A stretch of DNA of 11,668 bases from Geodermatophilaceae bacterium (GCA_013696785.1 JACCXW010000086.1:1-11668), one strand, 5' to 3'. Positions 1 to 6,645 are shown, counted from the stretch's first letter. Translations and numbers: made by a program. Notes: generated by a model not told the origin, from the sequence alone.

Positions 1-369
1 GCCCTCCAGCCTGCGTTCCTTCGCGCCCCGGCTCGGCTTGGTCGGGCGGCGCGGCGGGGGCGGGGGCCGAAGCGCCTCGGCGACGACGTCACCCATCCGC
101 TCTCGGGCGGCGGCCCGGTTGCGCAGCTGCGACCGGTATTCGCTGGCGACCACCGACAGCCTGCCGTCGACCAACCGGCCGGCCAGCCGGCTCAGCAACC
201 GGTCCCGCTGCCAGTCGGCCAGCACAGCCGACGCGGAGATGTTCCACAGCAGTTCCACCCGCGAATCGGCGGTGTTCACCGACTGACCGCCCGGGCCGGA
301 GGATCGGGAGAACCGCTCCGTCAGCTCCTCCTCCGGCACGGTGACCGGGCCAGCCGGTACGCCGTCCAC
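1..369 (-). CDS. arfB: Peptidyl-tRNA hydrolase ArfB (YaeJ-type ribosome rescue factor), 3' end missing
   Basis: ArfB is a release-factor-like protein that enters the A site of ribosomes stalled on mRNAs lacking a stop codon and hydrolyses the peptidyl-tRNA. The visible 123 residues carry the class-I release factor loop SSGPGGQSVNT, with the catalytic GGQ at residues 27-29. This is followed by SRVELLW and the helix SRLAGRLVDGRLSVVASEYR. A proline run then leads into the start of a basic tail (RRPTKPSRGAKERR), the part that in known ArfB occupies the mRNA channel. The small size, without a codon-recognition domain, separates it from RF1/RF2. The GTG at 367-369 is the only in-frame start that keeps the conserved VTVPEEEL strand and does not run deep into murA; its ribosome binding site is weak. 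It begins 11 bases after the murA stop, so it may be cotranscribed. The C-terminus lies beyond position 1. Confidence 0.9.
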   Translation of the reverse strand, partial: MDGVPAGPVTVPEEELTERFSRSSGPGGQSVNTADSRVELLWNISASAVLADWQRDRLLSRLAGRLVDGRLSVVASEYRSQLRNRAAARERMGDVVAEALRPPPPPRRPTKPSRGAKERRLEG

Positions 370-380
370 GTCAGCCGCTG

Positions 381-1742
381 CTACCGGGGTTCGACCCTGG
401 CGCCGAGTCCGGCCAGCTTGACGAGGAAGTCCTCGTAGCCCCGGTTGATCAGATCGATCCCGTGCACGGTGGAGGTGCCCTGTGCGCTCAGGGCGGCGAT
501 CAGGTAGGAGAACCCGCCGCGCAGGTCAGGGATGACGAGTTCTGCCGCCTGCAGTTTCGTCGGGCCGCTGATGACGGCCGAGTGCAGGAAGTTGCGCTGA
601 CCGAAGCGGCACGGCGTACCGCCGAGGCACTCCCGGTACAGCTGGATCGTGGCGCCCATCGAGGCCAGCGCGTCGGTGAAGCCGAGCCGGTTCTCGTACA
701 CGGTCTCGTGCAGGATGGACAGCCCGGTCGCCTGCGTCAGCGCGACGACGAGTGGCTGCTGCCAGTCGGTCTGGAAGCCTGGATGGACGTCGGTCTCCAG
801 CGGCATCGCGTACAGCTGTCCGCCCGGATGCCAGAACCGGATCCCCTCCCCGTCGACGACGTCGAACGCGCCACCCACGGTCCGGAAGACGTTCAGGAAC
901 GTCATCATGTCCTTCTGCTCGGCGCCCCGGACGTAGACGTCACCGCCGGTTGCCAGCGCGGCACATGCCCACGACGCCGCTTCCAGCCGATCGGACATGG
1001 CACGGTGCCGGTACCCGCCGAGCTGCTCCACCCCGGTGATCCGGATGACACGGTCGGTGTGGACGTTGATGATCGCGCCCATCTTCTGCAAGACCGCGAT
1101 CAGGTCGATGATCTCCGGCTCGATCGCTGCGTTGCGCAACTCGGTGACACCCTCGGCCAGTACGCCGGTCAGCAGCACCTGCTCGGTCGCACCGACGCTG
1201 GGGTACGGCAGCACCACCTTGGTGCCCCGCAGCCGCTGCGGCGCGGCGAGGTGCAGACCCTGCGGGCTCTTCTCGACCTCTGCACCGAACTGGCGGAGCA
1301 CGTCGAGGTGGAAGTCGATCGGGCGGTCGCCGATGCGGCAGCCCCCCAGGTCCGGGATGAACGCGTGACCGAGGCGGTGCAGCAGCGGCCCGCAGAGCAG
1401 GATCGGGATCCGGCTGGAGCCGGCGTGGGCGTCGACATCGGCGATGTTCGCCCGCTCGACGGAGGCGGGGTCCAGGACGAGCTCCCCGGGCTGTTCGCCG
1501 GGGGTGATGGCCACGCCGTGCAGGCGAAGCAGCCGGGTGACGATGTCCACGTCGCTGATGTCGGGGATGTTGCTGAGCAGGCTCGGCTCGCGCCCGAGCA
1601 GCGCGGCCACCATGGCCTTGGGAACGAGGTTCTTCGCGCCCCGCAGCCGGATCTCACCCTGCAGCGGCACCCCGCCGTGCACGAGCAGCACGTCGTTGGC
1701 TGGCACGGCGTCTACTGGCACGCCATCGTTGACTGGCTTCAC
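381..1742 (-). CDS. murA: UDP-N-acetylglucosamine 1-carboxyvinyltransferase MurA
   Basis: MurA transfers enolpyruvate from PEP to UDP-GlcNAc, the first committed step of peptidoglycan precursor synthesis in the cytoplasm. The 453-residue protein has the two-lobed EPSP-synthase-like fold. Visible motifs are RGAKN (34-38, catalytic Lys37), the PEP loop GPLLHRLG..DLGGCRIGDRPID with Cys135, SDRLEAASWA (250-259), TDWQQP with Asp326, ENRLGF (350-355) and IPDLRGG with Arg408. Cys135 matches the E. coli Cys115 that fosfomycin alkylates; mycobacterial MurA has Asp there, so this enzyme is predicted fosfomycin-sensitive at that residue. The TDWQQP, LYRECLGGTPCRFGQRNF and SGPTKLQAAELVIPDLRGGFSYL stretches differ from the textbook enzyme and, from memory, resemble the form common in streptomycetes. 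The start is GTG, with GGAG at 1750-1753 seven bases upstream and an in-frame stop at 1764-1766. It lies 88 bases after hisG, and the spacer may hold its own promoter or a terminator. Confidence 0.95.
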   Translation of the reverse strand: MKPVNDGVPVDAVPANDVLLVHGGVPLQGEIRLRGAKNLVPKAMVAALLGREPSLLSNIPDISDVDIVTRLLRLHGVAITPGEQPGELVLDPASVERANIADVDAHAGSSRIPILLCGPLLHRLGHAFIPDLGGCRIGDRPIDFHLDVLRQFGAEVEKSPQGLHLAAPQRLRGTKVVLPYPSVGATEQVLLTGVLAEGVTELRNAAIEPEIIDLIAVLQKMGAIINVHTDRVIRITGVEQLGGYRHRAMSDRLEAASWACAALATGGDVYVRGAEQKDMMTFLNVFRTVGGAFDVVDGEGIRFWHPGGQLYAMPLETDVHPGFQTDWQQPLVVALTQATGLSILHETVYENRLGFTDALASMGATIQLYRECLGGTPCRFGQRNFLHSAVISGPTKLQAAELVIPDLRGGFSYLIAALSAQGTSTVHGIDLINRGYEDFLVKLAGLGARVEPR

Positions 1743-1773
1743 CGATTCACTCCACTTCCGGGGTCATACGACG

Positions 1774-1813
1774 GTATCCCGCGATACGGCGCGGCCGCGA
1801 CCACGCCGCGCCG
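1774..1813 (-). terminator. Two adjacent inverted repeats in the hisG–murA spacer (possible terminator or operator)
   Basis: The 88-base spacer between hisG and murA holds two inverted repeats. The larger pairs 1787-1795 with 1805-1813 (core GGCGCGGC/GCCGCGCC, nine base pairs, nine-base loop). The smaller is the palindrome GTATC-CCGC-GATAC at 1774-1787, sharing base 1787 with the first, so the two cannot both be complete in RNA. There is no U-tract after the GC-rich stem on the minus strand, so a classical intrinsic terminator is not supported. It could be a U-less actinobacterial-type hairpin terminator or attenuator, and the 14-base palindrome could instead be an operator for murA. The structure is seen; the role is inference. 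Confidence 0.3.
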
Positions 1814-1830
1814 ACCCCCCTTCAGGACGG

Positions 1831-2676
1831 TCAGAACCGGCAGGCGTGGATGTCGGTCACGAGGATCCCTCGCGCGCCGAGTTCCCACAGGGCATCCATC
1901 ACCGAGTTGGTGTCCCGCCGCAGTACGAGGGCGTTCACGGCGACCCAGGCGCGGTTCTGCAGCGGGGAGATCGTCGGTGACTCGATGCCCGGGGTGAGGG
2001 CGCAGGCGTCGTCCAGCAGCTCCACCGGCACGTCGTAGGCCATCATCACGTACCGCCGAGCGACGAGCACGCCTTGCAGCCGGCGCACCAGTTGCGCGAC
2101 GGCCGGGTCCGCCGGACTGCCCGTTCGACGGATCAGCACCGCCTCGGAGTGCACGATCACGTCTCCGACGAGTTCGAGGCCGGCCTGGCGCAGCGTCCGC
2201 CCGGTGGACACGACATCGGCGATCGCGTCGGCGACGCCGAGCCGGACGGCGCCCTCCACCGCCCCGTCGAGGCGCACCACCTCCGCGCTCACCCCATGCT
2301 CGGACAGGTGGTGTCGCACCAGGTTCGGGTACGCCGTGGCGATCCGCTTCCCAGCGAAGTCCTGCAGCGAGGAGGCAGTGCCGGTGCCGGCGGCGTACCG
2401 GAAGCTGGACTCGGCGAAGCCCAGAGTAAGGATCTCCTCGGCGTCGGTGTCACTGTCGAGCAACAGGTCGCGGCCGGTGATCCCGAGATCAAGGGTGCCC
2501 TCGCCGACGTACACGGCGATGTCGCGGGGGCGCAGGAAGAAGAACTCCACGTCGTTGTCGGGATCGGCGAGCACGAGGTCCTTCGGATCGGCGCGCTGCC
2601 GGTAGCCCGCCTCGTGCAGCATCAGGCCCGCCGGCTCGGCCAGCGAGCCCTTGTTCGGCACGGCGATCCGCAACAT
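1831..2676 (-). CDS. hisG: ATP phosphoribosyltransferase HisG, long form
   Basis: HisG condenses ATP with PRPP to phosphoribosyl-ATP, the first and feedback-controlled step of histidine biosynthesis. The 281 residues fit the long, hexameric form. A two-lobed catalytic part (about 1-210) contains the N-terminal strand LRIAVPNKGSL, the GEGTLDLGITGRDLL segment (58-72) and the PRPP-binding stretch ADVVSTGRTL (153-162). A C-terminal ACT-like regulatory domain (about 211-281) contains GIESPTISPL (230-239) and ends ILVTDIHACRF. The regulatory domain means no HisZ partner is needed and predicts inhibition by histidine. The ATG start has AGGAG at 2686-2690, nine bases upstream. It follows hisE by 28 bases, so two successive enzymes' genes (HisG, then HisE) sit together at the end of the riboflavin operon. 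Confidence 0.96.
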   Translation of the reverse strand: MLRIAVPNKGSLAEPAGLMLHEAGYRQRADPKDLVLADPDNDVEFFFLRPRDIAVYVGEGTLDLGITGRDLLLDSDTDAEEILTLGFAESSFRYAAGTGTASSLQDFAGKRIATAYPNLVRHHLSEHGVSAEVVRLDGAVEGAVRLGVADAIADVVSTGRTLRQAGLELVGDVIVHSEAVLIRRTGSPADPAVAQLVRRLQGVLVARRYVMMAYDVPVELLDDACALTPGIESPTISPLQNRAWVAVNALVLRRDTNSVMDALWELGARGILVTDIHACRF

Positions 2677-2704
2677 GGGTCGGGTCTCCTAATCGCTGCG
2701 ATGT

Positions 2705-2968
2705 CTAGAGGTAGGCGTACACGTCGTCGAGATCGATGCCGCGCGCCAGCATGAGCACCTGGACCCGGTAGAGCAGTTGGCTGACCTCCTCCGCGGCCCG
2801 CTCCGGACTCTCGTGCTCCGCGGCCATCCACGCCTCGGCCGCCTCCTCGACGACCTTCTTGCCCGCCTCGTGCACCCCGGCCCGAACCGCGGCTACCGTC
2901 CCTGACTCCGGTGCAGCGGCTTCGACCTTGGCGCTGAGCTCGGCGTACAGGCCGTCGAAGGTCTTCAT
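2705..2968 (-). CDS. hisE: Phosphoribosyl-ATP pyrophosphatase HisE
   Basis: HisE hydrolyses phosphoribosyl-ATP to phosphoribosyl-AMP and pyrophosphate, the second step of histidine synthesis. The 87-residue all-alpha protein is the usual length for a stand-alone actinobacterial HisE, not fused to HisI. It has the MazG-like metal-binding helix KKVVEEAAEAWMAAEHES (37-54) with its acidic residues, followed by RAAEEVSQLLYRVQVLMLARG, where a second acidic pair sits. The ATG at 2966-2968 overlaps the ribH stop as ATGA, with a GGAG at 2974-2977 inside ribH, five bases upstream. That overlap predicts translational coupling to ribH and so to the riboflavin operon. The gene lies at the 3' end of a longer reading frame whose upstream part is a shadow of ribH and ribBA. 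Confidence 0.95.
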   Translation of the reverse strand: MKTFDGLYAELSAKVEAAAPESGTVAAVRAGVHEAGKKVVEEAAEAWMAAEHESPERAAEEVSQLLYRVQVLMLARGIDLDDVYAYL

Positions 2969-3438
2969 GCCGTCTCCATGCTCTGCAGGACCAGGGCGGT
3001 GTCCAGCGCCGCGAGGGTCGCCTCCCAGCCCTTGTCCTCGGTGCTGTCGGGCAGCCCGCAACGGTCCCGCGCCTGCTCGGTCGTGTCGCAGGTGAGTACG
3101 CCGTTGCCGACCGGGGTCATGCTGTCCAGCGCCACCCTGGTCAGGGCCGCGGTCACCGAGTCGCAGACGTACTCGAAGTGCGGCGTACCGCCTCGGATCA
3201 CGACTCCGAGACAGACGACCGCATCGTGGTTCGTGGCCAGCCGCTGGGCGACCACGGCCAACTCCAACGCGCCCGTCACCCGTCGTACGGTCGTCGTCGC
3301 CCCACAGGCCTGCGCGCAGTCCTGCGCGCGCCGGAGCAACGTATCGCTGATCTCGGTGTGCCAGCGGCTGGCGACGATGCCCACCCGCAGGCCGTCGGCC
3401 GCCACCGTGCCGGAACCCGGTGCCCCCTGGCCGCTCAA
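2965..3438 (-). CDS. ribH: 6,7-dimethyl-8-ribityllumazine synthase RibH
   Basis: RibH condenses 5-amino-6-ribitylamino-uracil with 3,4-dihydroxy-2-butanone 4-phosphate to give the lumazine used by riboflavin synthase. The 157-residue protein has GLRVGIVASRWH (16-27), the TGALEL segment (55-60), and LGVVIRGGTPHFEYVC (77-92) with the catalytic histidine at 87. GNGVLTCDT and the final STEDKGWEATLAAL helix follow. Length and motifs match the family and closely resemble mycobacterial RibH. No ATG or GTG fits before the conserved N-terminus. The TTG at 3436-3438 gives an MSGQGAP start resembling the MSG start of mycobacterial RibH, has GGAG eight bases upstream (3447-3450), and overlaps the ribBA stop as TTGA. 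Both ends are therefore overlap junctions, coupling it to ribBA and hisE. Confidence 0.95.
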   Translation of the reverse strand: MSGQGAPGSGTVAADGLRVGIVASRWHTEISDTLLRRAQDCAQACGATTTVRRVTGALELAVVAQRLATNHDAVVCLGVVIRGGTPHFEYVCDSVTAALTRVALDSMTPVGNGVLTCDTTEQARDRCGLPDSTEDKGWEATLAALDTALVLQSMETA

Positions 3439-4694
3439 GCGGGCCGCTCCGGCAGGTCCTCGATGAAGTGCCCCATCCGATCCCGTTTCGTCCGCAGGTA
3501 CTCGATGTTCTCCGGATTCTGGTGGGTGGGCAGCGGCACCCGGCCCAGGACGCTGAGCCCATAGCCCTCGAGCCCGGCGCGCTTCGCCGGGTTGTTGGAC
3601 AGCAGCCGCATGCTGCGCACGCCGAGGTCGACCAGGATCTGGGCGCCCGTCCCGTAGTCGCGGGCATCGGCGGGCAACCCGAGGGACAGGTTCGCGTCGA
3701 CGGTGTCCTGGCCGCCGTCTTGCAGCTGGTATGCCTGCAACTTGTGCAGCAGGCCGATGCCGCGACCCTCGTGTCCGCGCATGTACAGGACGATGCCGCG
3801 GTCCTCGGCGGCGACGGAGGCGAGCGCGGCATCCAGTTGGGGCCCGCAGTCGCAGCGCAGCGATGCGAACACGTCGCCGGTGAGGCACTCTGAGTGCACC
3901 CTGACGAGCACGTCCTCGCCGTTGCCGATCTCGCCGCGGACCAGAGCCACGTGCTCACGCTCGTCGTAGTCACTGCTGAAGCCGACCGCCCGGAAGTCGC
4001 CGTAGCGGGTCGGGATCCTGGCCTCGGCGACCCGGTGGACCTGCTTCTCGGTCCGCCGGCGATACGCGATGAGGTCGGCGATGGTGATCAGCGTCATGTC
4101 GTGCTCGGCTGCGAAGGCTTCGAGTTCGTCGAGCCTTGCCATCTCTCCCGGCTGGCGTTCGCTGACCATCTCGCACAGCACGCCGGCCGGTCGCAGTCCG
4201 GCCATCGTGGCCAGATCGACCGCCGCCTCGGTGTGGCCCGGCCGGCGCAGGACACCGCCTTCGCGGGCTCGCAGCGGGACGCAGTGTCCGGGCCGGGTGA
4301 GGTCGGCGGCGGTCGAATCCGGGTTCGCCAGCAGCCGGATCGTCCGGGCCCGGTCCACCGCCGAGATACCGGTACCGACTCCCTCCCGGGCATCGACGGT
4401 GACGGTGTACGCCGTACCGCGCTTGTCCTGGTTGGTATGGAACATCGGGGGGAGATCGAGCCGGTCGCAGTCCGCTTCGGTGAGCGGAACGCAGATGTAC
4501 CCGGAGGTGTAGCGCACCATGAACGCGACGAGTTCCGGAGTCGCCCGCTCCGCCGCGAAGATCATGTCGCCTTCGTTCTCGCGGTCCTCGTCATCGGCGA
4601 CGATCACCGCCCGGCCCGCAGCGATGTCCGCGACGGCCTGGTCGATCGTCCCGAACCCACCGCGGCGTACCGGGTGCATCGGTGCAGCGGTCAT
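3435..4694 (-). CDS. ribBA: Bifunctional DHBP synthase / GTP cyclohydrolase II RibBA
   Basis: This fusion enzyme makes both precursors of riboflavin. The N-terminal RibB half (about 10-212) converts ribulose 5-phosphate to 3,4-dihydroxy-2-butanone 4-phosphate plus formate. The C-terminal RibA half (about 217-412) opens GTP to the diaminopyrimidine. RibB signatures are DDEDRENEGD (34-43), TSGYICVPL, TRPGHCVPLRA and GHTEAAVDL (153-161). RibA signatures are the zinc ligands Cys270, Cys281 and Cys283 in HSECLTGDVFASLRCDC, then RGHEGRGIGL (306-315) and LLSNNPAKRAGL. All are intact, so both activities are predicted. The 419-residue length is normal for actinobacterial RibBA. The ATG at 4692-4694 has GGAGG six bases upstream (4701-4705) and overlaps the ribE stop as ATGA. 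The substrate ribulose 5-phosphate links it to rpe, encoded just upstream of the riboswitch. Confidence 0.97.
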   Translation of the reverse strand: MTAAPMHPVRRGGFGTIDQAVADIAAGRAVIVADDEDRENEGDMIFAAERATPELVAFMVRYTSGYICVPLTEADCDRLDLPPMFHTNQDKRGTAYTVTVDAREGVGTGISAVDRARTIRLLANPDSTAADLTRPGHCVPLRAREGGVLRRPGHTEAAVDLATMAGLRPAGVLCEMVSERQPGEMARLDELEAFAAEHDMTLITIADLIAYRRRTEKQVHRVAEARIPTRYGDFRAVGFSSDYDEREHVALVRGEIGNGEDVLVRVHSECLTGDVFASLRCDCGPQLDAALASVAAEDRGIVLYMRGHEGRGIGLLHKLQAYQLQDGGQDTVDANLSLGLPADARDYGTGAQILVDLGVRSMRLLSNNPAKRAGLEGYGLSVLGRVPLPTHQNPENIEYLRTKRDRMGHFIEDLPERPA

Positions 4695-5290
4695 GCTCTG
4701 CCTCCGTCGGTGAGCAGCTTCTCCACGTACTTGGCGATGACGTCGACCTCCAGGTTCACCGTGTCACCGGGTCGCCGGCTGCCTAGCGTCGTCCGTTCCA
4801 GCGTGGTCGGGATCAGGCTCACCTCGAACCAGTCCGGCCCCACCGCGCTGACCGTCAGCGACACCCCGTCGACGGTGATCGAGCCTTTGTGTACGACGTA
4901 GCGGGCGAGCTGTACCGGCAGGGAGAACCGCACCACGTCCCAGTGCTCGTCCGGATTGCGGGTCAACACCGTGGCCGTCTCGTCGACGTGACCCTGGACG
5001 AGGTGCCCGCCCAGCCGGGTGTGCGCGGTGACCGCCCGCTCCAGGTTGACCGGGTCCCCCGCCGCGAGCTTCCCGAGCGACGAGTGATCGAGCGTCTCCT
5101 GCATGACGTCGGCGCTGAATCCGCTGGTGTCGGCGTCGGTGACCGTGAGGCAGACGCCGTTGACCGCGATGGAATCCCCGGCCCGGACATCCGTCACGAC
5201 GGTCGAGGCGCCGACAGTCAGCCGGGCCGCCCCGGACAGGTCGTCGCGACGCCGCAGCGTGCCGAGTTCCTCGACGATGCCGGTGAACAT
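4691..5290 (-). CDS. ribE: Riboflavin synthase, alpha chain
   Basis: Riboflavin synthase dismutates two molecules of 6,7-dimethyl-8-ribityllumazine into riboflavin and the RibH substrate, closing the pathway. The 199-residue protein is the classic tandem of two lumazine-binding barrels. Repeat 1 (about 1-97) starts MFTGIVEELG and has SIAVNGVCLTV (40-50). Repeat 2 (about 98-190) has SITVDGVSLTV (137-147) and SLIPTTLERTTLG (158-170). The linking GHLVQGHVDETA (95-106) is diagnostic. A C-terminal helix, VIAKYVEKLL, is typical of the trimer interface. The ATG lies one base after the ribD stop, with an AAGGA at 5296-5300 inside the ribD end, five bases upstream. It overlaps ribBA by four bases. The gene is named ribC in some actinobacterial annotations. 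Confidence 0.97.
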   Translation of the reverse strand: MFTGIVEELGTLRRRDDLSGAARLTVGASTVVTDVRAGDSIAVNGVCLTVTDADTSGFSADVMQETLDHSSLGKLAAGDPVNLERAVTAHTRLGGHLVQGHVDETATVLTRNPDEHWDVVRFSLPVQLARYVVHKGSITVDGVSLTVSAVGPDWFEVSLIPTTLERTTLGSRRPGDTVNLEVDVIAKYVEKLLTDGGRA

Positions 5291-5291
5291 C

Positions 5292-6311
5292 TCAGTCCTT
5301 CCTACGTGGGACGGCGGTGATCCGGATGTCCTCGCCCAACGTGCGCAGGTCGACCACCGTCAGGCGTAGCACCTGCGCGATCGTGGGCATTCCAGCCGGC
5401 CCCAGCACAGCCGGTCCGGCCCCGAGCAACGCTGGTGCGACGTAGCCCACCACCATGTCGACAAGTCCCGCCTCGACGAACGCGCCGGCGAGGGTAGGAC
5501 CGCCTTCGAGCAGGGCTGATCGGATGCCGCGGTCGTAGAGCACTTTGAGCGCCTGACCCGCGTCATGGCTGTCCAGCACGAGCGTTTCGGCCGCCGCGTC
5601 GTGGATCCGTGCGGTGTCCGGCGTTCGACCGCGCCGGTCGAGCACCACCCGCAGCGGCTGGCGGTCGGCGCTGCCGCGGCGGTCGGTCAGCTGCGGGTCG
5701 TCAGCCAACGCCGTACCGGACCCGATGATCACGGCATCACACTCGGCACGCAGCCGATGTACGTCGGCGCGCGCGTGCTCGCCGGTGATCCATCGGCTGC
5801 TGCCGTCGGCTGCTGCGACCCGGCCGTCGAACGTGGCGGCGTACTTCCAGATGACGAACGGGCGGCCGTGCTCGACCGCGAACAGCCAGCCCCGCAGGGC
5901 GCCGGCTGCCGCTTCGTCGACGTACAGGCCGGCCTCGACGCTGATGCCTGCGGCACGCAGGATCCGGCCGCCCCCACCGGCTGACGGGGTCGGGTCCGCA
6001 ACGGCGTAGACCACGCGGGCCACGCCAGCATCGATGAGCGCCGCCGTACACGGACCGGTGCGACCGGTGTGGGCACAGGGTTCAAGGGTGCTGACCACGG
6101 TCGCGCCGTGAGCCTTGGCACCGGCGGCCTCGAGCGCGACGATCTCGGCGTGCGGACCTCCGGCCGGCCGGGTGGCGCCCTCGCCGACGATCCCGCCCTC
6201 GGCGTCCACGACGACGGCGCCGACCGGCGGGTTGGGGCTCGTGCGGCCGAGGACGCTGCCGCCCAGTTCGAGCGCACGCAGCATTGCGGTGTGGGTGCTG
6301 TCGGCTGCCAC
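5292..6311 (-). CDS. ribD: Bifunctional riboflavin deaminase/reductase RibD
   Basis: RibD deaminates the GTP-derived diaminopyrimidine and then reduces its ribosyl side chain with NADPH. The N-terminal deaminase (about 1-145) shows SPNPPVGAVVVD, GGPHAEIVAL with zinc ligand His54 and catalytic Glu56, and TLEPCAHTGRTGPC with zinc ligands Cys79 and Cys88. The C-terminal DHFR-like reductase (about 150-339) begins PFVIWKYAATFDGRVA, then SRWITGEHARADVHRLRAECDAVIIGSGT and LLEGGPTLAGAFV. The GTG at 6309-6311 was chosen because GGGGAGGGG (6318-6326) sits immediately upstream at good spacing; a longer frame reaching 6434 would run into the FMN riboswitch. From this start the protein has 339 residues, a normal length. 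It is the first gene after the FMN riboswitch and should be the direct target of FMN repression. Confidence 0.96.
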   Translation of the reverse strand: MAADSTHTAMLRALELGGSVLGRTSPNPPVGAVVVDAEGGIVGEGATRPAGGPHAEIVALEAAGAKAHGATVVSTLEPCAHTGRTGPCTAALIDAGVARVVYAVADPTPSAGGGGRILRAAGISVEAGLYVDEAAAGALRGWLFAVEHGRPFVIWKYAATFDGRVAAADGSSRWITGEHARADVHRLRAECDAVIIGSGTALADDPQLTDRRGSADRQPLRVVLDRRGRTPDTARIHDAAAETLVLDSHDAGQALKVLYDRGIRSALLEGGPTLAGAFVEAGLVDMVVGYVAPALLGAGPAVLGPAGMPTIAQVLRLTVVDLRTLGEDIRITAVPRRKD

Positions 6312-6317
6312 CTCGTG

Positions 6318-6326
6318 CCCCTCCCC
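6318..6326 (-). promoter_or_regulatory. Shine-Dalgarno of ribD
   Basis: GGGGAGGGG on the minus strand contains GGAGG at 6320-6324, eight bases before the ribD GTG. It settles the ribD start and is the likely output point of the riboswitch: the GCAGCGC that can pair with a segment just after the aptamer ends one base upstream of it. Confidence 0.75.
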
Positions 6327-6401
6327 TGCGCTGCGGAGCGCGCGCCGGGGCAGCTCGAGCAGGTCCGACGACAAAGGCAGCGCCGGACCCGCGCGCTGCC
6401 T
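6327..6401 (-). promoter_or_regulatory. Candidate expression platform of the FMN riboswitch
   Basis: On the minus strand, AGGCAGCGC (6393-6401) and GCGCTGCCT (6375-6383) form a perfect nine-pair hairpin with a nine-base loop. Its 5' arm contains five bases (6393-6397) of the 3' strand of aptamer helix P1 (6390-6397), so hairpin and full P1 exclude each other. The 3' arm can instead pair through GCGCTGC (6377-6383) with GCAGCGC (6328-6334), beside the ribD Shine-Dalgarno. With a G/A mismatch, the UCC just upstream can reach its first Gs. This suggests that FMN stabilises P1, releases GCGCTGC and masks the ribosome binding site. There is no U-tract, so translational rather than intrinsic-termination control is favoured. 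The pairings are seen; the mechanism is inferred. Confidence 0.5.
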
Positions 6402-6582
6402 CCCATCCGGACTGTTGAAGCGCCTCCGCGGCAATGAGCGCGTCGGCGCGGACCGTCGGTTCCGGAATCACACCGGATCAACCAACCGCTGGCTGCGGTC
6501 GGGTCGCGGACTGCGCGCCTCGCCGCATGGATGCCGGGGCGCTCACCGCCGGTTCGGAATTTCACCGATCCCGGAGCACGCG
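6390..6582 (-). ncRNA. FMN riboswitch (RFN element)
   Basis: The leader of ribD matches the conserved RFN aptamer, which binds FMN and represses riboflavin genes. On the minus strand, in order: GGATCGGTGAAATTCCGAAC then CGGCGGTGAG; AGTCCGCGACCC; TTGATCCGGTG; TTCCGGAACCGACGGT; and AGTCCGGATGGGAGG. A closing helix P1 of eight pairs (one G·U) joins CGCGTGCT (6575-6582) to AGCGCGCG (6390-6397). The element is longer than the usual 140 or so bases, mainly because of an added arm at 6414-6451. It lies entirely in the 334 bases between rpe and ribD. The remaining 63 bases upstream (6583-6645) show no convincing promoter, so the transcript start is not located. Confidence 0.95.
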
Positions 6583-6645
6583 TGTTGCGGCCTGATCCTC
6601 TCACGCCGCGCGATGTCCCTGCGTCGGCACAGCCGGGGCTCGGGA

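Noticed and set aside
462..1997. Plus-strand open frame of 511 codons opposite murA and the hisG end
   Set aside because: murA and hisG are clear by motif. The antisense product is Arg/Asp/Gln-rich without recognisable motifs and spans two genes and their spacer.
6312..6434. N-terminal extension of ribD to an ATG at 6434
   Set aside because: It would translate the 3' part of the FMN riboswitch and the ribosome binding site. Homology and GGGGAGGGG favour the GTG at 6311.
6583..6645. Promoter or rpe terminator between rpe and the riboswitch
   Set aside because: No TANNNT/TTGNNN pair at a sensible spacing and no stable hairpin with a U-tract is visible, so nothing is called.
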